From Lagopus muta (Eukaryota > Chordata > Aves > Galliformes > Phasianidae), in the NCBI RefSeq assembly GCF_023343835.1, contig NC_064472.1, positions 43,285,799 through 43,349,798 of the forward strand: 64,000 bases of DNA, written 5' to 3'. The notes below the pieces were generated by a model. The model was not told where the DNA came from. It ran no database searches and saw only the letters and a program-made list of their open reading frames with translations. This document shows, piece by piece, positions 49,516-59,117 of the stretch. The stretch's first letter is position 1, and each line of letters begins with the position of its first letter. The position numbers and the translations under genes were made by a program.

Positions 49516-49726
49516 TGTGGTGGGAGAGGTACGGACTTCGTTGCTGGTGCAGAATGAAGATGTTTATTATATGTGCTTACAACCTCTTATACTGCGCAAC
49601 AATCCCTTGTAGGTCACATGTGGGAATCAGGTGCTTCATGTGTGTTTATGTCTGGCCCAAGCAGCTACCAAGCTTATTCACTCATCTGCAAGGTCTTTTG
49701 TTCACAATGTCTTTCTTTGTCCCACA
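49516..49726 (-). mobile_element. ERV-B 3' LTR (short, about 211 bp)
   Basis: On + it runs from TGTGGTGGGAGAGG to TTGTCCCACA, with matching TGTGG/CCACA ends. Reading on minus it has AGTATAAGAGG (TATA box, near 49590) and then ATATAATAAACATC (polyadenylation signal, near 49565), in the right order. Immediately outside on the right is the polypurine tract, which marks this as the 3' LTR. Short for an avian ERV. Confidence 0.75.
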
Positions 49727-49742
49727 TCTCCCCCTTCCTTAT
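49727..49742 (-). other. ERV-B polypurine tract
   Basis: The minus strand reads AAGGAAGGGGGAGA directly before the LTR start TGTGGGAC. This is the position and composition of a plus-strand primer site. Confidence 0.75.
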
Positions 49743-50024
49743 TAGTTTGAACAACAAGCATTTAGTTGATTACCTTATAAGAGTATATACCAGCAGATGT
49801 GCAAAAACCAAAAAACATATCAATCCATCTTTCAGACTCGTGGTCCCAAACTTTTATACCACCCATCAAACTAAACCCATGAGTTTTTTTTAACACAGCT
49901 TTTTCCTCACAAATCAAAAATTTTCTGAGGTGGTTGTTGCATTGCTTGGCACTGAGAGATTGGCTGCAGTGTCTGCAGACCAGTTGCCTCCATAGGCTTC
50001 AGTTGGGAGGATACCAGAAGGTTG

Positions 50025-50754
50025 TTATGGATCTGAAAAAGCAGCAGCAGATGCTGATGGTGCAGTCAAGCAGGACTTTATGACTGTGACTAGAATCCAT
50101 CGTGGTCCAGCACCCGTGGAAACAAAAGCATAAGCTCTTCCCCAAGTTATTAAAGGAAATGAAGCCTCCCATTGTCCAGATCCCAAGTTTTTAACCATCA
50201 CAAGTGTTCTCCCAGGACTGCTCACTCTTTCATCATTCACTGAAGCAAAATGTTGAGCTATGGGTAGTCCAATCTCATCCTGCCATTCAAAAAATTTAAT
50301 ACATCTCCCACTTTTGCTAGTTTCTTGGTTGGGGATATACCACCCATTCCCCTTTTTTTTGGTTTAGCAGCATGGCCTTTAGTGTGCCTGGGTGCATTTG
50401 CTGTGGGTGAGTGAAGATGTTAACGCCTCAGACCTGTGTAGAGACATAACTTGGGCCATTATCTGTTTTTATGGTTTGTGGAGACGTCTCTTCTAAATGC
50501 TCTTTTTTTCGTTTCTATCCTGGTGACTATTCCAGTGACATATGCAGAATCTGTAACAATATTAATAGGTCAGTCCATTTGTGAAATAACCACACAACCG
50601 CAGCTAACTCCACTATCTGTGGAGATCCCTTCACAATACAGGTATCAGACACCCGCTGTACAGTTAATAATCTGTGCCCTGGCAGATTCACTGATATTGC
50701 TCCATGGAAGCTTCCATGGCCACCTGGAAAAGCCAAAAACTTTGAAACAACCAC
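50025..50754 (-). pseudogene. pol: ERV-B RNase H joined to truncated integrase
   Basis: Minus-strand frames show GSPQIVELAAVVWLFHKW (RNase H glutamate motif, near 50620), VTDSAYVTGI (later RNase H aspartate, in another frame near 50550), and only about 60 bases later KTDNGPSYVST (second aspartate region of integrase). The integrase zinc-binding part and the first aspartate are therefore missing by deletion. The C-terminal part (MVKNLGSGQWEA; PLITWGRAYAFVSTGAGPRW) follows in another frame at 50180-50080. Confidence 0.7.
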
Positions 50755-51184
50755 TGTAACATATTTACTGATATTGGCAAAATAAGCACTGAAGGCTCCA
50801 ACCCACTCAGCGACAGTAGTCTTTGCTGTCCCCTGATGATGAGGGTGGTAATCATTTCAACCCCCCTAGTGATAGTTTTTTGAAAATTGATGAGGTAGAA
50901 ATATCCATTCCAACATCAGATGTGGGTCTTTCAATTTTGCATCCCATTAAAATACGAGTGCATATGGCTGAAAGTACAGATTCGTAATGATTAACAATTG
51001 AAAGGAGAGAGCTGGATCATATCCCTGAACCTGTCATCCTGACATGGCTGTGGCAATCTCCTTCCTTAATGGCAATCTGTGCATTCAACATCAAACTTCG
51101 CTTTGAATTTCATGCAGTGTCCGCTTTTAATAATTGGAATAAAGGATGCAAAGTTTTGTTGATTATACCTAGTACGGGTCTGAC

Positions 51185-51760
51185 TCAATTTATTGCTCCT
51201 AATAGTTTTTGCATGTCATTCAGGATGCGAACTTCTGTGCTTATTTTTAAGCAGTGTGGGGCTATGTTCTGATTCATAATCCGCCAACCCAAATATCTCC
51301 AGGGTGAGCTCTCCTGAACTTTCTCAGGAGCTACTTCCAGTCCCTGGCTTCTAACACATTCAAGAACAGTGGTCATTGCATGTTTCATCTCTTTCCCTGA
51401 CTGGATTGCCACAAGAATGTCATCCATATAGTGATAAATAATCGTGTGGGGAAACTTTTCTCTCACTGGGGATTGAGCCCTCGCTGTAAACCATTGACAT
51501 ATAGTGGTACAATTTTTCATTCCTTGGGTTAACACCGTCCAATGATATTGTTTTACTGGTTCAAACACATTATTAGAGGGAACTGAGAATGCAAATTTAG
51601 GCACATCATGAGGATCCAGTGGAATGGTGAAGAAGCAGTCCATTAAATCAATAACAGTCAAACACCAGTCTTTTGGTATAACTGTAGGGAATGGTAGTCC
51701 AGATTGCAATGGTCCTATTTCTTCCATGACAGCATTAATTTGTCATAAGTCTTGCAACAG
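51185..51760 (-). pseudogene. pol: ERV-B reverse transcriptase, open 180-codon stretch
   Basis: An open minus-strand frame from 51727 contains GPLQSGLPFPTVIPKDW, the first catalytic motif VIDLMDCFFTIPL, the catalytic loop YHYMDDILVA with both aspartates kept, and LEVAPEKVQ...YLGWRI. The frame can be followed upstream with one stop into QINAVMEE. In style it is a betaretrovirus/ERVK-like enzyme. It lacks a start in context, its RNase H is broken and its 5' LTR is missing, so it is a relic, but it is the best-kept viral domain here. Confidence 0.82.
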
Positions 51761-52010
51761 ACATCATTTCCCATTCTTCTTCCCCCATCCTGCAGAAGTG
51801 ATTCTGACTGTGCAGCCTGGTCCTGCTTCCTTCTTACAAAAATTTCTCTGACCACCTTATAAAAATTTCTCTGACCATAATAAGAAGATTTATTCTTTCT
51901 GTGAGCTATTTTCATTGTAAGCTTTATGAGACTAATCTTTCTTGGACTGAGGGGGCTCCAAATCTTATAATTCCATGAAATAACAGTAATATAAGTTATC
52001 ATTACAGTAT

Positions 52011-52540
52011 GCAGCTGTATTGCTGCTTGCAGTCTCTATCAATTTCTGTTTTTCATATTCATCATACTGTTGCTGGAAGGCAGAAAAGGGAGAGATTTAC
52101 AGAGGCATTCTTACAGGCTACTTACAGGACAGTAAAATATGCATATAGTGAATGTTGATCTTTGATTTACACCAACTCTCAGCACTTGGTTGCTCCAGAA
52201 TCAGGATTGTTTTTAATTGTTTTTCTTTGGGAATCTGGGGCAAAACTCCCCATTCACACATATGTCTCAAACCCATCCTTTTCCCCAAATTTAATATGCA
52301 TATTAGAAAAGTAAACATACATGGGAGTGGATCTAGCTTGAGTACTTATGTCACTTTGCACTTCTGGCATATCACATCTAGCGGTTCTAGGACATCTCAG
52401 AAAAGATTTCTAGGAATGATCTACCTGCTACCATTCAGATAGTATAAAGAATTTTTAGTCGTGAATAGATCTTGGACTGCCTTGTCCTTTGAGTTGGAGG
52501 ACCATGACTGAAGTAGCAAGGGCTTTTCATTTGTGGTCAC
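52011..52540. other. No recognised feature
   Basis: Spacer between ERV-B and a CR1 fragment. It may hold the lost 5' part of ERV-B, but no primer site or LTR is recognised. Confidence 0.35.
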
Positions 52541-52887
52541 TGGAATTCTAAGGAAACAGTTGTATCAGCTGAATGTCTATAAATTCATGGGATCTGATGG
52601 GGTTTACCCCAGAATACTGAGAGAGTTAATAGATGTAACTGACTGGACCATTCTCAGTAGTTTACCAAAGGTCTTGTGAGTCTGAGGAGAGCCCTGCTGA
52701 CTGGAAGCTAGCATTATATTCAGCTATAGAAAATACCTGAGAGAAGGCCCAGAAAACTACAGACCTGTTATCAAGCCTCAGTCCCTGAGAAAGATATTGA
52801 GAAGCTCATCCTGGGGGATACTGAAAGGCATTTAAAGAGCACAGCCATTATTATCAGGCATAGTGAATATGGTTCATTAAGGGAAAG
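52541..52887 (+). mobile_element. CR1 LINE fragment, reverse transcriptase part
   Basis: The + strand resembles the stretch just before the catalytic half of the CR1 reverse transcriptase: TATAAATTCATGGGATCTGATGGGGTT (compare TCCATGGGGCCAGATGG in other copies), then GAAAACTACAGACCTGTTATC. It is highly diverged and truncated at both ends. Confidence 0.75.
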
Positions 52888-53010
52888 TCACAGAATCGTA
52901 GAATTATCAAGGTTGGAAAGTACCGCTAAGATGGTCTAGTCCAACCATCCACCTACCAAAATATTGCCCACAGAACAATGTCTCTAAGTACCACATAACT
53001 TTGCACTGAG
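52888..53010 (-). mobile_element. CR1 LINE 3' end fragment
   Basis: CACAGAATCGTAGAATTATCAAGGTTGGAAAG and GTCTAGTCCAACCATCCACC. It abuts the oppositely oriented CR1 fragment, suggesting insertion of one into the other. Confidence 0.82.
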
Positions 53011-55295
53011 TGGTAGTGAGAGTTTTTCAGGGATTAGCATCTACCATTTTCATGCCAAGTCTTTTCCAGTTTTAATAAAAGTACCCAATTCAAAGAAAAT
53101 GTGGAGAATATTGTTTAGCGTGTAAATATATGGTTGGGAGTTGCCAAGTTTTCTATTCTGTTGTGCTTGGAGTGAGAGAAATTCACCTTTGTACAATACT
53201 AGTGCAATATTAACTTTACTCCAAATACTGTTCTGTGTTTCTGTATACATTTATTCCATTTCCCCTGTTGCAAAAGCATTGCATTTATATTTGTCTAATT
53301 TTAACTTGCATTAATCTTATTTCATGAATATTTGTGAAATATCTCAGGATGAAAAAGGTCTTAGAAGCTTTACATTTATTTTTATGTTTTTTTGAAGTTA
53401 CTCAAGTGACTTTTTAGGACAAATGAAATAAGAATGATGGTGTGGAAATAGAACTCTGATGAGAAGGTTTTAGAAACACATTTGCATTTTTCAGCTTCAC
53501 AGAATGTTGCTGTTAAAATCCTGCTACTGAGTGGAGAAAGAATGCATATGAATGTAAAATTAGACAGGACATCTGAGAAAGAAGACAGAAAAGTGGTTAC
53601 AAATTCAAGGTGAAGACAAAGGAGTGCAAATGCAAAATTTAGCCAAGGGCTTCAGTGATTAGTAGGAGTAAATTGTAGTAAATTGTAGTACAAATTGCCC
53701 CTCCTCTTTTCTTCATGATCTTTTTTTCCTTGTTGTCAGTAGTGCATTAGCTGCCACTTTACTGAAGTGTTTGTACTCTGAATACAAACACTGAAGTTCT
53801 TATCTGGCAATCACTTGTGTGAGTCAGGACCAAAGCTTTTTGCCTCCCTAAAACCTTTTTGTGAGCTCTGACTCAGGCCCAATGTGTTTAATATTTCCAT
53901 AGGTCTGCCTGTTTGTACACCCTTATGCATACTAACAGCATCTTATACTCCTCAGGAGTTTTCCTGAAAGCACACAGTCATTTGTGATGTTGAAGTGCCT
54001 AAAAGCAGAATGACTTTGCATCTGAGAAGTCAGAATGTCTTAATGCTTCTGAGCAGGGTCCTGGGTAAGTGAAATATGCTATTGGGATTGATGTTTTCTT
54101 ATCTACCTTCTCAGTATACTTTGTGGGTTCCTTTTTCAAGAAGGAAGCTGCTGAGCAAACTGGCTTAAAGCCACCAAACCACTTTAGCTTGTACTCAATT
54201 TAGGACACATGTATACTCTACTGAGGTCTCTGAGTAACACGGGAGGACTGTTTTTTCAAGCCAGCAGTCCAGAGAATTTCATGAGAATATGGGATTATTT
54301 CCGAGAAAAAAAATAAAACAATTGAAAACAATATTACTTCTTGTTTCTTATAACAGTTCAGTGCTAAATAGTGTATCTCAGTATGTCCCAAAGTTGTCAG
54401 GAGTTTGGACATTTGGTCCATTGCTGCTCAGCAGGCCAAATTTTTAAGATTATGGAAGAATTAAGTAAGATACGGAGTGGAAAGTGATCTTAGTGTGAAT
54501 GGTCAGAAATACCACCAATACTGTCCATACAGCATCCAGAAAAGCACATGATCATGCATTGGGTGAGCTGCATTAGGCACCGCCTCTGAGAAAAGGCCAC
54601 AATGACCAAGAGCACTCTCTTTGGTCTACCTCATCCCAGCCCCTTTGTTCATTCAAAACTTCCCTGTGTCTGGGGAGAGCTTTTCCTAGAGCAAGGCAGG
54701 TCTTGGCAATGTGCAGGTGTAGTGCATGCAGTACTGCAAGGAAAACAAGGATTCTGATGTACTTTCCATTTTCTGCTCAGTTCCATTTCCTCCATGTTCA
54801 GTAAGTGCACATTTAGAATTAACTGTGTTTTTCTGGCTTTGACTCAGCAGCATTAGAAGGTTATAGTCTCCTGTACTCCTGTAACCACACAAAACTACCT
54901 CTTGCTCTCATAACACCTGGCTTCACAAGAATCTTCAAAACTGGCTTGGGATGAAACTGCAATCACTATTGTCTGTGGAAGGAGTTGTTTCTTGGGAATG
55001 AGCAGTGAAAAGAGTGAGGAGAGGAACCAAATTGTTAACCTGAGTTTTCTGCACTCTGGTCAGTGCCCACTTCAACTTGCATTGATTTAGTTTGCAGGCT
55101 GTCAAGTACTTTGCTGCATCCAGGAAGGATATAGGACAATAACAATCCAGTTTCCACCGGGAGCTCTGAAAAACTGAATAAAATAAAGGTGTCTCTTGAA
55201 ACTCAGTTTGCAAAACCATTAATATGGGGAGAGAAACTGTTTTAAACAAAAAATTTACAGTTGTGAAGACTTTACTTTTTAGGACCTCAAAGTAT
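53011..55295. other. No recognised gene
   Basis: 2.3 kb of AT-rich DNA. No transposon ends, RNA genes or coding domains recognised. Confidence 0.4.
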
Positions 55296-56195
55296 TCACA
55301 GAATCACAGAATTGTAGGGTTGGAAGGGACCTCTAGAGGTCATTGAGACCAACCCCCCCTGCCAAAGCAGGTTCCCTACACCAGGCCGCACAGGTAGGCA
55401 TCCAGGCAGGTCTTGAACATCTCCAGAGAAGGAGACTCCGCGACCTCCCTGGGCAGCCTGTTCCAGTGCTCCATCACCCTCACCGTAAAGAAGTTCTTGC
55501 GCACATTTGTGTGGAACTTCCTATGCTGCAGTTTATGTCCGTTTCCCCTTGTCCTGTCTCCACGTACCACTGAAAAGAGACTGGCCTCACCACTATGGCC
55601 CCCACGCCTCAGATATTTATAAGCCTGGATCAGGTCCCCCCTCAGTCGTCTTTTCTCAAGGCCAAACAGACCCGGTTCACTCAGCCTTTCTTCATAGGAG
55701 AGATGCTCCAGGCCCTTCACCATCTTTGTGGCCCTCCGCTGGGCTCTTTCCAAGAGATCCCTGTCTTTTTGTACTGGGGAGCCCAGAACTGGACGCAGTA
55801 CTCCAGATGAGGCCTCACCAGGGCAGAGTAGAGGGGGAGGATCACCTCCTTTGACCTGCTGGCCACGCTCTTTTTAATGCAGCCCAGGATGCCATTGGCC
55901 TTTTTGGCCACCAGGGCACACTGCTGGCTCATGGCCAACCTGTCATCCACCAGGACACCAGGTCCCTCTCTGCAGAGCTCTTCTCCAGCAGGTCATCCCC
56001 CAACCTGTCCTGGTGCATGCAATTATTCCTCCCTAGGTGTAAGACTCCACACTTGCTTTTGTTGAACCTCATCCGGTTTCTCACTGCCCAGCTCTCCAGC
56101 CTGTCCAGGTCTCGCTGAATGGCAGCACAGCCTTCAGGCGTGTCAGCCAATCCTCCCAACTTCGTATCATCAGCAAACTTGCTGAGGGTGGATAT
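55296..56195 (-). mobile_element. CR1 LINE, young-looking copy (left flank of TOPORS-like gene)
   Basis: Starts TCACAGAATCACAGAATTGTAGGG. The minus strand encodes the conserved CR1 C-terminal region in a 125-codon open stretch ([36 protein letters not shown]) at 55753-55376, and a separate frame to 56198 with the catalytic box [15 protein letters not shown]. About one frameshift separates the two (near 55960, one C missing relative to the other copy). Over the first 665 bp it is more than 99% identical, by eye, to the copy at 59.12 kb. Confidence 0.93.
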
Positions 56196-57214
56196 CATTC
56201 AAGCTCACCTCCACTTTTCATTCCTGAGTTCATCTCTATTTTGTATCTCTTCCTAGCCATTTCATGTGCCCACCAAGTCATAGATAAAGATAATTCACCA
56301 TTATGTTGCCATTCCTGAGAAACTTCAGTCCTATTAGCCCAATCCAGCTGACAGTTTCTCTTGATTTGATAGGTGTCTCAACCAGTCCTGGAACTGGGAC
56401 AAGAAAAGGCTCCAAAAGTACTGGGTACTGGGGCCTATAGGTAAGCCCATGCACAAGTCTAGGGGGGGGGCCTTTCCCTCCACGCCTGACACCCCACTGG
56501 CAGGTCAGACGCTGAATCCAGGACTGGCAATCTCTCTCCGTTCCTCCCCCTTTCACTCTTTCCTCCTAAAGTTGCTATGGCAAGATTTCCAAAAGTTAAG
56601 CAACTCAAGGCTTGCTTTGATTTCCCATAAAACTGCACAGCTTGGGTAGATATACAGGTGGGAGGACCAAAGCCTGCAGGATAGCTGTTCTATTTAAACT
56701 TCCCACTAAAGTACATGTTTATGTTTGAACCATGTTGCTCAAAGTGCATGATAAGTGATCATCAGACGCATCCATCTTTCAGCATGATGCGGAAGGCTAC
56801 ATATGCATGCACATGTAATTAATGAAGCGAACACCTATCAGTGTATAATCCTTCTGGAACTGGCAATTGTTATCTGATGTTGTATTGTGTAAAGCATTCC
56901 ACCATTGTGCTCCTTGAAAACTTACATTAATATGTATCACCATCTATCTTCGAGAAACTGTAATGTGCAAAATGTGTAAGACAGTTTGCATGTGCAGGAA
57001 TAAAGCTGCTGTGAGACTGGACAGTGGCACTACACTGACATCGAGCTGGCATTATGGAGTAGGAGACCATGCCCTGTAAGTCTGTTCTAAAATGACATTT
57101 GTTATGTCTCCTCTCAATGCTGGTGACTATTTGCCAATTAGTGCCTATGACAGTTTCCTTGCCTTTCAGGAGAAGGTATTTTACTATGTCTTTTATTCCT
57201 GGACAGGTAAGAAA
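56196..57214. other. No recognised gene
   Basis: Spacer between CR1 and the TOPORS-like gene, with a G8 run at about 56462. Nothing recognised. Confidence 0.4.
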
Positions 57215-57347
57215 ATGAGTCCCCAACCTTGAAGGACGTGTAGATGTGGTCTTCAGGGACATAGTTTAGTGGTAGATTTGGAAGTGCTAGGCTGAAGTTT
57301 GGACTTGATGATCTTGGAGGTCTTTGCCAATCCGGATGAGTCTGTGA
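57215..57347 (+). mobile_element. Old CR1 3' end next to the TOPORS-like promoter
   Basis: Diverged CR1 terminus: GGGACATAGTTTAGTGG ... GATGATCTTGGAGGTCTTTGCCAATCC, ending GAGTCTGTGAT, which corresponds to the octamer tail. The last bases overlap the first CRE-like site of the downstream gene. Confidence 0.75.
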
Positions 57348-57375
57348 TGTCACCGAGCAACAGGCTGTGACATCA
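57345..57375. promoter_or_regulatory. Inverted pair of CRE-like sites
   Basis: TGATGTCA at 57345-57352 and TGACATCA at 57368-57375 are reverse complements of each other, each one base from the CREB/ATF palindrome TGACGTCA. Both are followed by CCG. They lie about 270 bp upstream of the exon 1 splice donor of the TOPORS-like gene. A role in its transcription is inferred from position only. Confidence 0.45.
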
Positions 57376-57641
57376 CCGGGTGATGGATTGTGACAGCCTT
57401 GCCCTCACTGCTCATAGTGGGGTGCCGGCCGCGCCTGGCTCAGTCTGGCTCGTTCCTGGACCGTGCTGAGCAGCTCTGCGAGGCTTGGAGGTCGAGCAAG
57501 GTTTTGGCTGTGCTGTGCTGGGTCGTGCCTGGGGCTGCTCGCAGCATCTCAGTGCCTGACCCCACAGCATCGCATCTGTTTCCCTGGCCCTGCCTAGTGC
57601 AGGCAGCCAGGACCCTACTGAGCGCACCCGCAGCAGCGGAG
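57376..57641 (+). other. Probable 5' UTR exon 1 / core promoter of TOPORS-like gene
   Basis: GC-rich stretch ending CAGCGGAG|GTGAGTGG, a strong splice donor at 57642. The transcription start cannot be placed and no TATA box is seen. Exon 1 carries no in-frame connection to the RING protein, so it would be untranslated. Confidence 0.5.
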
Positions 57642-57807
57642 GTGAGTGGTGCGGGGACACCTGGGTCCCTCAGGGCAGCTGTGGGGAGCCTGGCCCTGTG
57701 CCAGCGGGGAGCACGAGAAGGCCCAGTCATGAGCTTGGGAGGGCTTTCTGCAGAGGACTCGCACACCCTGGCACAGCGAGTGACTGTGACCTTCCTTCCT
57801 CTTGCAG
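57642..57807 (+). other. Putative 166-bp intron in the 5' UTR
   Basis: Donor GAG|GTGAGTGG at 57642 and acceptor CCTTCCTTCCTCTTGCAG|GG ending at 57807, with a good pyrimidine tract. The intron lies entirely before the start codon at 57889. If spliced, the gene is not a simple intronless retrocopy, or it acquired the intron later. Confidence 0.6.
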
Positions 57808-57888
57808 GGCAGACAGCACCTCTGCGGCTGCGTTGAGGGAGAACAGCTGGTCATCCTCGGTTCTCCCAGCCCCTGCAGCGAGAAGACC

Positions 57889-58878
57889 ATGGCTGCAGAA
57901 GAGGCATGGATGTGTCCTGTCTGCCGCGATGTGCGGCGGGACACGGCCTGTGTGATTCCGTGCAATCACACTTTCTGCCTTGGCTGCATCCAGCGGTGGG
58001 CGAGGCTGAGGGACAGCTGCCCGCTCTGCCGCTCGGCCATGCAGACCATCCGGGTCTCTGTGCGGGGAGACAATCAGTTCGTGGATTGCATCGTCTCCCC
58101 GCCCGCACTGCCGGTGCCCGCCGGCTTCGGCACCACCACTGCCACTGACCCTGACGGCGAGGAGGAACTTCTTCCACCCCTTCCACCGCTGTCCCCTGAG
58201 CCCATGGCCGAGGAGCAGGAGCGAGTGGGCGGCCTCCTGCCGGAGCAGTGGGCAGCACTTTTCAGGGTCCATCGAGACATCCTCGACCCGGTGCTGCCCT
58301 GGCTGGAGCAAGAATTGCGCCGCAACGGGGAGCTGCGTTGGTGGAAGATCAACTGGCTCAAAAGCATGATCCTGGCATTCCTGTGCCAGGTGGGGCCGGA
58401 CCGGGACGTCCTGGTGGAGTGCACAGAGCACGCCCTGGGACCCAGCTCCGCACCGCTCATCGACGGCCTCATCACAGCTATCGAGAGCCGGTGCGGCCAG
58501 GGGGCCCGCAGGCTGCTGGGCGTCGAAGATCCCAGCGCTGCCCAGGAGCAGCAGGACGGCCCAGCGGCCCCGTCCGGTCCCGCCACCTCCCCGCAAAACA
58601 CCATCGCCCGCAGTGCCGTGCCCTCCGGCAGCTCCGCGGGTCCCGACATAGAGGAGCTCCCCGGCACATCCAGCGGGGTCCTCGGCACACGTCCTGGCGA
58701 GGAGCCGGGTCCCGAGGAAGCCGGTCCCTCTGGTCAGCACCGCAGCCGTGGCCCTTCCGCTCGTGGCCGGGGCAGGAAGCGCTCGGCTGGGGGGACCCGG
58801 CGCGCCACAAAGAGGAGGGCCGGCAGCGCTCAGTGCGCTCCTCCGCCCTGCAAGAGGCGGCGCCCCCGTCGCCTCTAG
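57889..58878 (+). CDS. TOPORS-like RING finger protein (probable E3 ubiquitin ligase)
   Basis: Intact 329-residue frame. The start at 57889 is chosen for its strong context (AGACCATGG) and because the RING begins nine residues later; the frame is open 29 codons further upstream, but without an ATG in better context. Residues 9-47 form a C3HC4 RING: C9, C12, C25, H27, C30, C33, C44, C47 (MCPVCRDV; PCNHTFCLGC; SCPLCRS). RINGs of this type recruit E2 enzymes and transfer ubiquitin or SUMO. Residues about 116-212 are a helical domain (LFRVHRDILDPVLPWLEQEL) resembling the conserved region after the RING in TOPORS. Residues 213-290 are Ser/Pro/Gly-rich and disordered. The C-terminus is very basic (GRGRKRSAGGTRRATKRR; CKRRRPRRL), a likely nuclear signal. 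It is about a third of the length of vertebrate TOPORS (roughly 1,000 residues) and lacks its long Arg/Ser region. The resemblance is recognised by eye; substrates are unknown. Confidence 0.85.
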   Translation: MAAEEAWMCPVCRDVRRDTACVIPCNHTFCLGCIQRWARLRDSCPLCRSAMQTIRVSVRGDNQFVDCIVSPPALPVPAGFGTTTATDPDGEEELLPPLPPLSPEPMAEEQERVGGLLPEQWAALFRVHRDILDPVLPWLEQELRRNGELRWWKINWLKSMILAFLCQVGPDRDVLVECTEHALGPSSAPLIDGLITAIESRCGQGARRLLGVEDPSAAQEQQDGPAAPSGPATSPQNTIARSAVPSGSSAGPDIEELPGTSSGVLGTRPGEEPGPEEAGPSGQHRSRGPSARGRGRKRSAGGTRRATKRRAGSAQCAPPPCKRRRPRRL

Positions 58879-58896
58879 CGGCTCTTACGCATCTCC

Positions 58897-58902
58897 AATA
58901 AA
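58897..58902 (+). terminator. Polyadenylation signal of the TOPORS-like gene
   Basis: AATAAA beginning 19 nt after the stop codon (TAG at 58876-58878), followed by a GT-rich stretch (GTTGTTCCCAGTGTCTGTCC) about 25 nt on. This gives an exceptionally short 3' UTR of roughly 40 nt. Confidence 0.8.
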
Positions 58903-58920
58903 AGATTAGAACGCAGAAGC

Positions 58921-59117
58921 ACGCGTTGTTCCCAGTGTCTGTCCTTTCCGAGGTTCATCCTTCACGCACACACCCTACACACACTGTGCCGTACAAGAGC
59001 CAGTGCTCTCTGCACCCACTGTGGCTGTGGCACCCATAAACCCTTCTCCTGGGCCTTTTGTGTGGTGTGAGCTACAAATCACATAACCATGACCCACGCT
59101 CATGGATAGAATTGTAG
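58921..59117. other. Short spacer downstream of the gene
   Basis: Less than 200 bp between the cleavage region and the next CR1. Nothing else recognised. Confidence 0.5.

Larger units (their letters stand above)
49743..52010 (-). mobile_element. ERV-B internal region: betaretrovirus-like pol remnant
   Basis: Reading leftwards: reverse transcriptase (about 51.76-51.19 kb), a degraded RNase H (50.75-50.5 kb), a truncated integrase (50.5-50.03 kb), then a short untranslatable stretch and the polypurine tract. Gag and almost all of env are missing, and the 5' LTR was not found. The reverse transcriptase is well preserved while the rest is decayed. Confidence 0.78.

Noticed and set aside
57727..58740. 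A 337-codon open frame antisense to the TOPORS-like gene
   Set aside because: It mirrors the GC-rich coding strand, has no recognisable domain or start context, and the sense strand has a clear RING domain and polyadenylation signal.
58248..58901. A 217-codon + frame overlapping the TOPORS-like gene
   Set aside because: It is the shifted frame of the same GC-rich gene, rich in Arg/Pro/Gly, without a domain.
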